DNA of 64,000 nucleotides. Source: Apostichopus japonicus (lineage: Eukaryota > Echinodermata > Holothuroidea > Aspidochirotida > Stichopodidae). The position numbers and the translations under genes are program-made. Below, one piece after another: positions 24,234-36,279 of the stretch. Where the stretch lies: contig NC_092566.1 in assembly GCF_037975245.1 (NCBI RefSeq), positions 14,624,501 to 14,688,500 on the forward strand, read 5' to 3'. The first letter of the stretch is position 1. The number at the start of each line of letters is the position of its first letter. The notes under the pieces were generated by a model, which searched no databases, was not told the DNA's origin, and saw only the letters and a program-made list of their open reading frames with translations.

Positions 24234-26310
24234 TTACGTATGATGATGTAGGCTATTACAGAAAATGAAGTGAACATTCGTGCATTGCTATATAACAACG
24301 GAAATATTGCAGTACGTACTCGAACGGTTTTACGTAATATTGACTATACATCATGTCAATCCCCATGCACCCTCCATACCCCCAAAAGACATTTTCTTTA
24401 TTGGATGTTACTGGAGAACAACCGGACATGTGTACTTGAATATCTAGTGATTTGTATTTAGCCGTATTGTTATGCTTTCTATGAGAAAATAACGAAACAA
24501 AAGTTTTGAACAAAAGTAGTTTTTTTCACCATGTTTTCTTTCACTTGTAGAGTATTATGACTTCACCCTGTCATCACACCCTATCCTTTCCTCGTCACAC
24601 CCAAAACTGTGTTGAAAAATAAGTTTGGACAGCCTGAATAAGTTGTTGGCGTTTCCCTTAAATCATTCCAATTCCCATTCCCACTCACCAACCACCACCC
24701 ACCAACCACCACCCATCACCCGATCCCCCCTCCCCAACCCTCCTCTCCTTATTCAGAGTCCTATATAACTGTACCAATTTTTCGGCCACATTGTTCCCTC
24801 TCTCGCATAATCATAATGCAGTCATATTGCATACCATAATACAACCTATCAATCATTTAACAATTTAGGAGGTGGATAATTATGTAAACTAGAATATTTT
24901 GACAGTCAGAGTGCTCATGGTCTGAACGGAGCTAACTGAAGTCTTTAATGTGTAGGCAAATTAATCCCCTCGTTGCAACCCTTTGTCAGGGGCTGATCCA
25001 GGATTTCAAATTTTGAATGGAGGGGTGTAGCCCTGGGATCGTTGAATCGGATTCCCATGCAGATAGGTCTACAGGTACCCCCCCCCCACCTCTACCCCCG
25101 AAAAAAGTATTAAAAAAGCATTCTTGTGAGGGATATTTCGGCTTCAAATCAGGCGTGCAATGAGATCCACACTCAATGTTGTAACACAAACCACTCCATT
25201 TTTTGTAAGGCAGCTGAAAGAGGGGTTACACATGGCAACGAACCCCCTTCATCCTACCCTCCCCGTCCCCTTTCTTCTCCCCCACCCTTTCCCCGTCTGA
25301 ATCAGCGTCTGCTCTTTTATACTTTATACATAACTCAGAAAATGCGATTAATTCGTCGTTATCGGCTAATGCGGTTCTAACTGAAGTCGTTTACCTGGTT
25401 TTGTAGTTGACATTGTTTACAGTTCAGAGGTGAAATAGTATATACTTAAACAAATTGCTCTCAACAAACTGCATGGATACAATTTTGTTTTATTTAAAGG
25501 ACTCAATCATACCTACAGAGTGAGATTGGCAACTATATTGTCAACAAAACGGCTGAAAGTTTAAACGCGTGTCCCTTCTGTGTGTTTTCCTCCTCTGGTT
25601 TAATGACTAGTTTACTACTTTAAGATTTGTTCAAACTCGTTTATGTGTTTGAAGATAAATAGACTTAAAAGTGATTACGTGTCAAGCCTTCAAATACTCA
25701 AATAAAACGGGTTCTAGATTGATAGTTTAATATAGCAATGATGAGATCATGATTTACTACCTATCAATCTCTTCAAGTGAATTTAAAAAACAGGTAATTT
25801 GAATCCTGCAGACCAATGAAGGTTTCAAAGATCATTGGAGTGGTCAGTCGGTTAAATATGGTAGTATTTCAATTGATGGTCACAAACTCCAATATGAAAT
25901 TTAATACCCCTATCAGCCCCCTCCCCCCTCCCTCCCTCCGGTAAAAAGGTTTTGTTTAGATCTCTAGTAAAATTTGTTAATTCAACATCCCGTATATCTG
26001 GAAATAATGTGGTAAATCTTTGCACTGTGACAAGTGTAAGCAAGTTAGAGCCTGAACGTCAGCAAAAGACCCGTGGGTACATCTATGGCTTGCCAAATAC
26101 CCAATAATTAGGTATTCGAGTATCAACATGTATCTCTTTCGAGATCCGGCTTTAGGAATCACAAATGATTTCGAGTTAGTTAGCACCATGTTCGATCTCT
26201 AGAATAGGGCAAATATGTCACCAAAACAGAACTAGTATTGTTAGATACAGGTGACTAACGCCTACAGTGGAATTACGACCCTTCCTTACCGGTTTCGAAC
26301 CTCTGGACAA
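24234..26310. other. No gene seen between the two lipid-binding-protein genes
   Basis: It includes a CCAACCACCACCCA tandem patch near 24685-24720, a copy of the dispersed G-rich repeat near 25000-25090 and C-rich runs. No exon is supported. Confidence 0.45.
25000..25090 (+). repeat. Dispersed G-rich repeat, copy 2
   Basis: GGGTGTAGCCCTGGGATCGTT followed by GATTCCCATGC and a C-run; same family as 3970, 33600 and 34800. Confidence 0.55.
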
Positions 26311-26315
26311 TCAAT

Positions 26316-26426
26316 CAGCGTCCATAGCCTAGTGGTTAGGGTGTCTACATATAAAGCCGGGGGCCTGGGTTCGAATCCCGGTGGAAGTTTTTTCACTGTT
26401 CTGGATTTTCCAGCTCATTACGTCAA

Positions 26427-26430
<4 letters not shown>
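26316..26430 (+). mobile_element. tRNA-derived SINE, second family
   Basis: A box TAGCCTAGTGG (26325-26335) and B box GGTTCGAATCC (26368-26378) are followed by TTTTTTCACTGTTCTGGATTT and a (TA)n tail. The same 3' body follows a truncated head at 54470, which shows it is a repeat family and not a tRNA gene. Confidence 0.8.

Positions 26431-26491
<61 letters not shown>
26430..26491. repeat. (TA)n microsatellite, SINE tail
   Basis: Directly abuts the SINE 3' end. Confidence 0.95.
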
Positions 26492-26492
<1 letters not shown>

Positions 26493-26639
26493 CCATGTTT
26501 ATCGCTCGATTATCCAGGTTTTTCGAAAAATCTGGAATATCTATAATTATCTGGCATTTGGCTTGCCATAAACATCGCCGTATATCAAATGTTTTCTTCA
26601 TCATCTCATTTCCTCTTCACACCTGTCAACACAACCTCT

Positions 26640-26735
26640 ATCTTCGTACCAGTACGCCAACGACTCACATAGGCCTCCGTACCAGTACGCCAATGGCTTA
26701 CATAGGACTCCGTACCAGTACGCCAATGACTCACA
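26640..26735 (+). repeat. CGTACCAGTACGCCAATG tandem repeat, three copies
   Basis: A roughly 36-base unit (CGTACCAGTACGCCAA + C/TGACTCACATAGG...) is repeated three times upstream of lipid-binding protein gene 2. Confidence 0.85.
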
Positions 26736-26964
26736 TATGACTTCGCCTATAGTTCGCGCCTCGCGTGACTTTTGCCTTTATTTCAAGTTCGTTATATTTT
26801 ATGGACTTGTATTATCTTCAACAACACCGCAAACAGAAATAAAGAGCCGCAGATTAAAAGCCAGAGAGTTTAGTTAAAGAGTCTCTCAGCTTTTGAAGTC
26901 AGTCAGTGTTTACTTTTTTTGGCACGAAAGATAAGAACTGGTCACGAGTGTGCGTAATTGTAAA

Positions 26965-27059
26965 CTTTGTCCAATGAGAAGAAGGCTTTCTTAATATTGT
27001 CCAATCAAAAGCAGGCTTATGTTGGACAGAGGACTGGTGGTCATCCTTAAATAGTCAAG
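26965..27059 (+). promoter_or_regulatory. Probable promoter of lipid-binding protein gene 2
   Basis: Two GTCCAAT boxes (CCAAT at 26971-26975 and 27001-27005) and a TTAAATAG TATA-like element at 27048-27055. The arrangement parallels gene 1. Confidence 0.5.
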
Positions 27060-27121
27060 GATGTGTCAAGAATTAGCACTCCTTGACCAATCAACTTTCG
27101 ATCAAGATCTCTTCACACCGG
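27060..27121 (+). other. Probable noncoding first exon of lipid-binding protein gene 2
   Basis: Ends at donor ACCGG|GTGAGT. The matching acceptor is ACTATGCAG at 27939, 34 bases before the ATG. Confidence 0.5.
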
Positions 27122-27939
27122 GTGAGTACGAATTCTTCAGTTGCATTTCTGCAAGTTCGATTTTACTTTGAAATATGACGAAAAGTTGAACAATTTCATG
27201 TTTCTTTTCGAATCTGGTTATCATGATACTAATTTAACAAAAATTGACTTGGCTATAAAACTTATCAAGACATGTACATTTTTAGTGCGAATTTCCTCAC
27301 AAAACTATAACTTTGCTCTTGTTCCTGAAGCCAATGCTGTATTTTAAATATGGCTATTCGACATAGTGTTCATAATGTAGTTAAGTCATACATTGTGGAT
27401 CGAAATCAAAGACGGCCAAGAAAAACTCTCGCAAGTTGACATAAAATTCTGTGCTTAGCTTATACTTTGAAGGAATAAATATACCGACGGTACACAATGT
27501 AACACTTATTTAAAAAAGGCCAAAAGAAAAATCCCAACATTTTAGTTTGAAAATCCCATCCCAATCCCTTCTCCCGAACAATTCGTTAAGAGAACTATTC
27601 CTAGTTTTCAGTGACCAAACGCTCACTTAGTCTAGAAAATGCATCACATGTGGTGGTTTGAGATGCGATTGTAGCATAAGTTGCTAAAAACAATGTACTT
27701 TCTCATTAATCTTCTTTGAAATGATTAAAAGAATTAAAATAGCCTTTCTGATATTTCTTTGTACAATCTTCAATATAATTTTTTATATATTTTTATAATT
27801 TTTTCGTGTTTTTGTTTTTGTTTCAAAGAATGTCCCTTAAAGTATTCCTGTACCCATTTCACTCGCCCACGCACCACATCTGATGTTGTACGCTAGTTTT
27901 GATCATGTATTTAATATATCGTTACTTTTCACTATGCAG
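27122..27939 (+). other. 5' UTR intron of lipid-binding protein gene 2
   Basis: AT-rich; a 68-codon frame at 27141-27347 shows no recognisable domain. Confidence 0.45.
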
Positions 27940-27973
27940 TAAATTAATCTACCACCAACCATCACTATTCAAC

Positions 27974-28156
27974 ATGCCTGGTGCTGCACTGAATGGAAAA
28001 TGGGTCTTCGACCACGGAGAGGGCATGGATGCTGTTGTAAAGGCTCTAAACGTCCCCGCTGATAAAATACCCCAGGACACTAACTCTACCGTCGATATTA
28101 AAGTTAATGGTGATAACATCACCATCACTACATCCTTTGGTGGCAAGACTGCAGAG
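27974..28156 (+). CDS. Lipid-binding protein 2, coding exon 1
   Basis: 61 codons, ATG in AACATGCC. Donor GCAGAG|GTAGGA. An upstream in-frame extension exists, but the acceptor at 27939 and the paralogue favour this start. Confidence 0.9.
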
Positions 28157-30207
28157 GTAGGACAAACTTTCTTCTACCCAAAAGTAAAACGTCGATTCTT
28201 CCAAAATGCATGCATAATTAAATTTTTTTTTTTTTGGTCAACTTAAATCTTTTACTTTTTTGTTGGACGCACTGTCCGAATATCACCCTTTCTTTTGGAT
28301 AAGACCATGCATTGTGGGATTCGGGAAAACTAATATAATGTACTGCTGTGGTAGGTTCAACGGTGGCAATCATTGCATAAACTCTCTCACTATGACAAAC
28401 ATACGAACTTCTCGGCTGCCGTACAAACTGTACTCTCAAAGAATGACTAAAGGCAAACTTTTAAAACTTAATATGTTATACTTTAAAAAAAAAGGAAACA
28501 TCAAGTTTGAGGTTTAGTCACGTTTTCTATAGCTGTTCCGGGTTTTCAAGAACGCTTCTTTAAGATTATGATGACGGAAACTCCTCAGTGTGGGTGTAAC
28601 TGTTAACGTGGATCCATATTTAAAACATTCTAATATTTCTACCGAAACTTGTTCTTTTTACATCAAATAAATAACAGAGCACCATTGTATGACATGCAAG
28701 TCCATTTGTCTTTGACAAATGCATATACTCTATTGTAAATTTTGCTATTTAAGTGTCGTGTTGTATACGAGGAACTGACCTAACAGTCTGTGTGTTAGAC
28801 TTAGAAGTTCAGCCACTTTCTATGTTGTGCCTGACAGGTATCAAGGGTCATTTCTCAAACTTAAATATGGTATAGAAATACAACACGGCCTGATAGCAAT
28901 TTTGTAGCAGTCAAAAAATTATCAACATTAATTTTGTGCCTTACAGTGATACTGTAAGCTTTCCACCAAATAAATAAGCCAATATGAAAATACGCGTAGT
29001 GGCATGGCTGCAACTCGATCTCGTAGTTGGCATGTTGCCGAATTTCGACGACCCATTGATCCAATAAAGAGAAACGTTTTTAATATCAGGCTTTATATGA
29101 AGGAGGGGAGAAGGAGTCGGGCTACAGTCACGGGACAAATGGGTCAAATATTGTGCCGGGGTAAATATGGGACAAATAATGACGTATTAAGGGGAAATGG
29201 AGAGTGCCAAAGTGGGCCCGATATTATGATTGTCCCCGGGGACCACCTGGCTTTCGACTGAGTGTTTACTTCGATAAGTAGAAGTACGTTACAGCCTGGT
29301 GGATTGTCACAACTGCTCTTTTCTTATACGACTTATCAGATTAAAATACTTCCGTAAACAGAAAAAAAGTTACAGGCGAACTGTATTTAGATTATTCAGG
29401 GAGCTGATAATAGCTAGATAATAATAGAGAATATAAATAATTTGGGCGGTAGTCAACTTTGCTTCAGTCGCTACTTGTTGTGTTTCGAGATACTGATACT
29501 TTAAAGTGCCTAATTTTGTAACAGTTCGGAAATCAACTTGAAGCAAACATGTGTGACGTCATAGATGTACATTGAAAAGGGAATATTAAGGAATTTTTTT
29601 TTGGCTTTTCGATCTTTGCTATATTGGTGGGACCTTGGGTTTGGCTTAGGGTTCGAATATACCAAAATGTATTGTGTGATATGAAATAACAATATTGACA
29701 CATTCTTATGCATCCAATTTCAAGTACAAAGATGTAATCTTAAATAGATAACAACCGAAATATTGCCTTTCAATGCGTTATTGTGTGAATTCTTTGCGAA
29801 GAACAAAAACTGTATAGCTGTTGTTATCTTATAAAACGATAAGAAGTAAATAAATGCAATTTTTTTTACAAGTCAAACAAAATTCTACCTCCGAACTATT
29901 CTTTCAAACTTCTTAAACCTCAAATGTCCCTAAAAATGTCATTTTTTTTTTTATTTTAATTTTATTTTGTCCGTGTGTTGTAACTTCACAGAGTCAAATG
30001 GTCATTGGACAGGCCCGAGCCGCTACCGAACTTTCCCGACTCTCCGGAAAAGACGTCACCGGCACACCGTCATGGGATGGGGACAAGTTAGTCGTTCAAG
30101 GAGCAGGAGGAAAGGGCAAAATTATTCGTGAGGTCGTCGGAGGAAAACTCCAGGTGACCTTTCAGTTTGGTGACGTGTCAGGAAAGAGGATCTTCAACAA
30201 AGCTTGA
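27974..30207 (+). CDS. Fatty acid-binding protein-like (intracellular lipid-binding protein) 2
   Basis: Two coding exons (27974-28156, 29992-30207) join in phase 0 to 132 residues. By eye about half the residues match paralogue 1, including GKWVFD, EGMDA-V, PADK-P, GKD, TPSW, KLVV, REVV-G-L and SGKRIF-KA. The split falls at the same point of the fold and the second exon has exactly the same length (71 codons). The C-terminus is R-I-F. The role expected from the family is cytosolic carriage of a hydrophobic ligand; the specific ligand is unknown. AATAAA signals lie at 30237-30242 and 30287-30292. The pair is a head-to-tail tandem duplication, old enough for introns, UTRs and ligand-facing residues to have diverged. 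Confidence 0.93.
28157..29991 (+). other. Coding intron of lipid-binding protein gene 2
   Basis: AT-rich with T-runs. A stretch near 29150-29255 (GATTGTCCCCGGGGACCACC) resembles one near 40440 and is probably an interspersed repeat. Confidence 0.45.
29992..30207 (+). CDS. Lipid-binding protein 2, coding exon 2
   Basis: Acceptor TAACTTCACAG, then 71 codons and TGA. Phase 0. Confidence 0.92.
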   Translation, partial: SQMVIGQARAATELSRLSGKDVTGTPSWDGDKLVVQGAGGKGKIIREVVGGKLQVTFQFGDVSGKRIFNKA

Positions 30208-33200
30208 GAACAAGACGGGATGGGATGTATCTTGTAAATAAACCTTAATTTGTTGGAACACTGTCAAATGTTTGGTCGCAACTATGAATAAATAATTTGA
30301 AAGTTTTGTTTTACAAAAAAAAAGGTTACTTCCAAATAAATTTCGTAGAAATCCAAGTTAAGTCAACTTTTGGGTGTTTCCTTTTGGATATTTAAGAGAA
30401 AACAATCTCTTAATCTCTTAAATCGCTTTCGAATTGAACAATAGTTTGAATAAACAACAATCAAAGTATAAATATCGCTTTTATCCTTTTTTCGTAATCT
30501 ATGTTTGAGATGCTTTTCAATTTGTCAACAATTAAGGTAACAAAGGTTAACAAAAGGTAAGTAACGAAAACAAAGTTTTAAGTTCAGTAAATAGAGGGAG
30601 TTGTTTCTAATTGAGGATATGCTAAACTTCCCAAGGGATGGCATTTATGTGTATTCGTCTCATACGCTGTAGACTTTATCGGTTTGCATAAATAATGTGC
30701 AACGTGTGGAATTTGAAGAGGAAAAAACAGAAGTGGTGGCGCTATATTGATTCGTAATAACGTGGGAACGATTAATTTACTTCTATCGGAAATACCTATG
30801 AGGAGTCTGTGTGTAATCTACCTCACATCACACTCCGATTTCTCATCTGAAGACTTCCCAACGAACATTGAAACTAAGTTCATTAACCAGGGACAGCGCA
30901 GCTTGAGGAGTGGGGGTTGGGGTTGGGGGGGGGTACATACTCGACCTCTACCGTTTTGTAAAAAAAACTCAAAACTGCTCCTTCCCAATATTTTGAAGTA
31001 TAATTTTTTTTCAAACGAACGCTACCCTTTCTCTATTCATATAATGAAAGAGTTTTTTTTAATTTTAAAGTGACTTTTTGTTGAAGAATCCAGAAAATTG
31101 CCTCTGTCATTAATGGCGGCAGTATACACTGTCAAACACTAAACAACAAAATACCACATAGAAACCAGCTTCCATATTAGTTATGACAATCTTTGCCAGC
31201 AATCCATCAAATGTTGGGCTCACTTTCACATTGAAATTGCAGCCGGAAAAATAGAAGAAAAGGAAACACTATTTGTAAAAACCCCTTTTTTTCAGAACGT
31301 AATAAACAATCTTTACAGCACTTATATATATAATCAAAATTTACCCAACTTTGTGAAATTTGATGGCTGTCATTGTTCATATGTCCACAGGTACGCAGCG
31401 GTACTTTTATAACGCAATGCATATGGATTGAGCCCAGCAAACATATTAAAGTGATTATCACTTTCACGAAACAGAAAACAAAAGAGATAAAGCTTACCCT
31501 GTCTTGCCTATCCTTGGAAAGAACTTGAAATACCGATGGGCTTGCCTAGTATTGGTTGCAAGTTGGAAATCATGTTGACCCGAGTCCGAGACAATTCACA
31601 TTCTAAGACGATCCGATCCTGATTCCAATTCAGTTCATAAGAGGCAAAGTAGATTAGTCGATGTTTCAATCCCGTAGAGTAGAAGCTTAATCGTTCAGGT
31701 TGTGTGTACATGTAGGCTATATAACGTTACTATAACATTACAGCTCACCAAACCTTAAAAACTCGCTGCAAACAAAAGCCATCTTTTATGGCAAATACAC
31801 CTTATGCTCAAGGCATATGGTAGATGTTATATAAAACTAAAAACCACCTCAAATAATCACATGACTTCTTCGGTCAAATTGTGTTCAACAATTAACATTA
31901 CTTTTTCCTCGTTGTGTATGTGATTGTGTAATGAAGGCATTAGCCTATCCTGGTAGTCATATACGGATTTCTAACACTGATCCTGTTTCTGTATTAAGAG
32001 TACCGCGCCATTGAGAGCACAACATCAGATACTAGTGTTACGTATACCTTCTGCTTTAATATATGTAACTACACTCAATATATAGCTCTTAATGCTTCTA
32101 TTATTAAATTAAATAAATTTATCCATTGCGACTTTTTAAAAAATGGCAAGCCTAACTTGCATTTAACAAACCCTACCCAAAGCGAATTTTCTCGGCATTA
32201 GTACCATTACGACCGCACTGAATACGTCCATAAAATTATAAATCGTTTTGATTGCATCACAGCAATCATAGGTAAAGAACATTGCATTCTTTAAAGGATG
32301 TTAAAACGTATCGTCCAACGCTACAATTCTTTTTCACAAAACGTCACACAAGATAGATCCTGGGCACGACAACCACGCAACTTGATCCACTCTGAACCCC
32401 AGTCCCCCCTTACGTCGAGACTGTAACTGCATTACCATGACAATGTGACGTCATGTCAGGTATCACTTGTCCCTTGGAAAAAAGGACAGATAGTCCATAT
32501 AATCAGATTAAAGATTGGCGAGTAGATGCTCCATATAATCACGTGAGAGATTGGCGAGCGATCTACTCTGTACAGTTCACACATGATAACATATACAGTA
32601 CCTTAGCCAGTTTTGTTTATCACTTCCAAAGAGGCAAAATAAACAAAGCAGGAATTATGCATGATTTTACATCGCGACGCGCACGCAGGATAAAGGAATG
32701 TTGCGTTCTTTGTTAATCAAACTACATGTACAATAGACTTACGTCACAGCATCGTCCATGATTGCCTAACACCGTGTAGCATACTGCAGGATTCCGTAAG
32801 AGATATTTACCTACAAAGGACTGCTTTAGCGTACGCTAGCACGGAAGATTTTGATATATTTGGCTAAATCCGTAACAACTCCATTTCAATACGAAATGGG
32901 GGAAGAGCTTCAATATCTTCCAAATTTCCTTGTAATTAATCCCTTCATCATTTCGAATTAGTTGTAATATTATGCGCAAATTTTTTTTTTTTCTCTTCTC
33001 AATATGAAACCAAAACGGTGAGCATTATGGCGATCCTTTGTTGATTTTCAAGCTACTTGTTTACTATAGATACCACAAAACAGTACCGTAATTTCAGTAC
33101 CCACTCTTCGATGACGTCAGCTGTGTCAACATCTATGACGTCACCTGAACCGGAAATAATAACTTAGTATCCGACAGTGAATTTTTCCTTATATAAATCT

Positions 33201-33599
33201 ATAGTTCTGTAGCTTGACTAGTAAAGTTTCACATTAAAAATAATGCAATTAACTTTTCAAACTGTTAAATTTTCGAATTTCCTTTTTTGTATGTGGTTAA
33301 TAGAAATCTAACACACGGTATCTTACCGACGAAATCTTCTGAGAAACCAAAAGGAATAATTACTCTAGAAATCTAGAAATAAAATGTCTCAGGTTGATTA
33401 ATGCGGGTTGGAGTTGAACCGACTACTCAACAAGTCTGCATTAAACATGAAAAGCTGATTCTCAGTTTTCATGAGCAAAAGGATGTTATTTGACACGGTT
33501 TTTCGATTGGGTAATAATGAGGTTACTGTGTTATTACACAAAATAAAGCAAAATAAAGATATCCAAATATAAAAAAGATGTATGTAAGGAGAGAGGTAA

Positions 33600-33695
33600 G
33601 GCAATGGGGGGGGGGGGGGGGGTTAAAGGGGTGTGGCTCTGGGGACTTTGTAGCCAACCCCCATGTAAGAGGGACGGCGGTATGGGGCCCTCCCC
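33600..33695 (+). repeat. Dispersed G-rich repeat, copy 3
   Basis: GGGGTGTGGCTCTGGGGACTTT...AACCCCCATGTAAGAGGGACGG; same family as 3970, 25000 and 34800. Confidence 0.55.
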
Positions 33696-34799
33696 AGAAA
33701 CAAGATAAACTAGGTTATAATTAGTTGTGCACGGAAGATTGTGCTAATACCTACTTTGTGTGTAAAAAAAAGGGGGGGGGGTGTAAAAAGGGGTGCATAC
33801 CTCGCACCCAATGCATCAGCGCCTGTCTTGTCCACAAGGGATGGCTATATTCTCTTACATAACTGCCGTCCAAGCCTAAAAACACTGGGTCAAAGGATAA
33901 ACAGTCACAAAAAAGTATTTGCTATCAAGAATTAGCTTATCCAATTCACTTTATAGCATTGTCCGTACATTACATCTGGTCACGAGTATATATAAGATAC
34001 CCCGAATTTAATTTTATATTTCCACTGCAGGTTTCAGCTGTTAATCATAAGACGGTGAGGAATATACGTCAATGAGTAGCTTAGACATTTATAAAAACCA
34101 CGCACACACCCAAATAAAGAAACACACAACATTGTTAATTTGCAATAGATCAATATATTTTAGCCGTTTTTTGTAAAGGAATGAATTTTGTTTTTCGATA
34201 AATCGTACACAATTTCTGAGCATCATAATACTGCATTCTTCATTCTCATAGGCCTGCCCCATATATATATATTAATATACATATATAATATACAATTAAT
34301 CAACTTTAAAATTCAATTTGTCTCTTTATATGCTTTTAAAACTTCACTTTCAAACGAGTTAGATAATTTCTGATTTAGAACACACTTTTGCACTGCATAA
34401 CCGCGAAGGCAACCAAAGGTTGTTGGGTGCTGTAATAGCATGGAAAATAAGGAAAACGTTGGTCTACGCAAATATATGCATGGCAAGCTAACAAATTGTA
34501 AACGAAAACAGCGTAGCGAAGCTGTGGCAATTTTTTACATATTGCTTTCCTATTTGAGTTGGAAAATTTGGTAATAAGCAAAAAGAAGTTAAAACACATT
34601 AAAAAGGCCAAATACTAACACTCGATCTATGACGTCATATCTTATAATCATGTCATCGTGAATTCAATTAATTTCAGTGACAAGCACAGGATGTCAAAAA
34701 TAATGGATCTGGTGGTGGTTGGGTCGGGGATGTCCCCATAGGGACATTGTTAAGGCCATGGCCTTTTATGGACGGGCTGTAGGCGGATATAAAATGTTA

Positions 34800-34872
34800 C
34801 GAATGACGGGTGTAGCTTTGGGTTCGTTTAAAACGATTCCCATGTCCGGGGAGGGGGGGGGGTCCGCCCAGA
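34800..34872 (+). repeat. Dispersed G-rich repeat, copy 4
   Basis: GGGTGTAGCTTTGGGTTCGTTTAAAACGATTCCCATGTCC then a G-run. Confidence 0.55.
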
Positions 34873-35699
34873 AGAAACTTTCAAAGTACAGATGGCAAAT
34901 AGTGCATCCTGAGGCACATTTAGACAATAAATTAGGTCTAAACGCAAGTTTGTGCTAACAAATGCTTTGAATTTCCAAACAATCCCCCGACTTAACGGTT
35001 TGATTTCTTTTTTATCCCGATTAACGATGGTGGTGGGGAGCCATGACGCCAACTCAAACCCCCTACCCCACCCCCATTTGTGCACGCCTCTGGTTTATAC
35101 CTTAATAGTGAATTACTTCAACTTTAAGTTGTAAAGACTGAAAATATTCCCTTTAGTAGTAGAACTAAATTAATATTTTCCAAAACCAGTTGGAGCTACT
35201 CACCAAGCAAGATGATTTAACCCATCTTTTTAAATAAAAATATTTTCACCTCATAAAAAGTAACATATATCGGTTAATGATAATTACCAAATAACCTTCA
35301 TATCACACATGCGTGTAACTTTCAATGTCACTTCACTGAGCCTAAGAGAAAACAATACTCTTCTTAAACTCAAAAGTCACTCTTTGATAAATTGTCGCTC
35401 CTTTTAAGGAAGTCATTATCGTGGACACTCTCAAAGAGTAAATGTTCACTAGTTGGACCATACCAAAGAGTAAAACATGCTAATATAGTTAAAACAGACA
35501 CAAACGCAGTTGTCATCTTTAGTTTATATGACAGAGGTCGTTTTAGTGAACAATTTCCCCAAATAGGTAAAGAAAATGCTAGCTCCGCGTAGATATCCAC
35601 GTTTTAGAGTCTTTCCAGGCTGTGGGTTGTACATTACGTAATATGTGACGTCTTAGTGCCTCTAGCATCTGAAACCTATTAATCTCTCTTTGTCTTGCT

Positions 35700-35828
35700 T
35701 TGTCATACTGTGCATGTAATGTCCATGCAATGTCCATGTAATGTCCATGTGTAATGTCCATGTATAATGTCCATGTAATGTCCATGTAATGTCCATGTTA
35801 CATGAGTACATGATTACATGTTATGTCC
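35700..35828 (+). repeat. ATGTCCATGTA minisatellite
   Basis: About ten copies of AATGTCCATGT with small insertions. The core TGTCCATG also occurs in the array at 18935. Confidence 0.9.
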
Positions 35829-35874
35829 ATATACAACGTAAACAGTGTTGATACTCAAGTATATATCACAGTAA

Positions 35875-36279
35875 AGGCCCGGTCACACTATACCGATATT
35901 TTATCGGAATACTATCCGATTTTCCCAGAGGAATCGAAACAGACAGTTTTTCGTTCGGGTCTTCTAGCCACAGTGATAAAGGACCTGATTTGCTATCTGT
36001 TGAGCCATTCCGATGTGGAATAGCCCTCAACTAACTTTTGATATTGACTCCGTTTCCTTTTATCGGTTAGCTATCCGATTTCTCTTCCGATTTTTATCGC
36101 TTTTCGATGTGACGTCACTTCAGAATGTAGTCAGTTCTAGAACCCCTCAGATTTGAAGTAGGTATTCGAATATTCTACTGCATTCATTACATTCACTACC
36201 ACAAACCTCACTCTTCGGCCTTAAATCGGAAAAATCGGACCGTATTTCGATAAAATATCGCTGTAGTGTGACCGGGCCT
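35875..36279. mobile_element. PIF/Harbinger-type MITE, 405 bp
   Basis: Left end AGGCCCGGTCACACTA and right end TAGTGTGACCGGGCCT are perfect inverted repeats. The similarity continues inward (CGATATTTTATCG) to about 50 bases. The element is flanked on both sides by TAA, the usual 3-bp Harbinger target duplication. No ORF, so it is nonautonomous. Confidence 0.85.

Larger units (their letters stand above)
30293..35695. other. No gene recognised
   Basis: AT-rich intergenic sequence with G-runs near 30927, 33606 and 33773. A block at 32330-32480 resembles 48890-49030. Short frames show no domain, and the minus frame at 31207-31467 starts with GTG. Confidence 0.4.

Noticed and set aside
31207-31467. 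Apparent signal peptide with Cys-rich tail on the minus strand
   Set aside because: The first codon is GTG, not ATG, and there is no supporting splice or promoter context.
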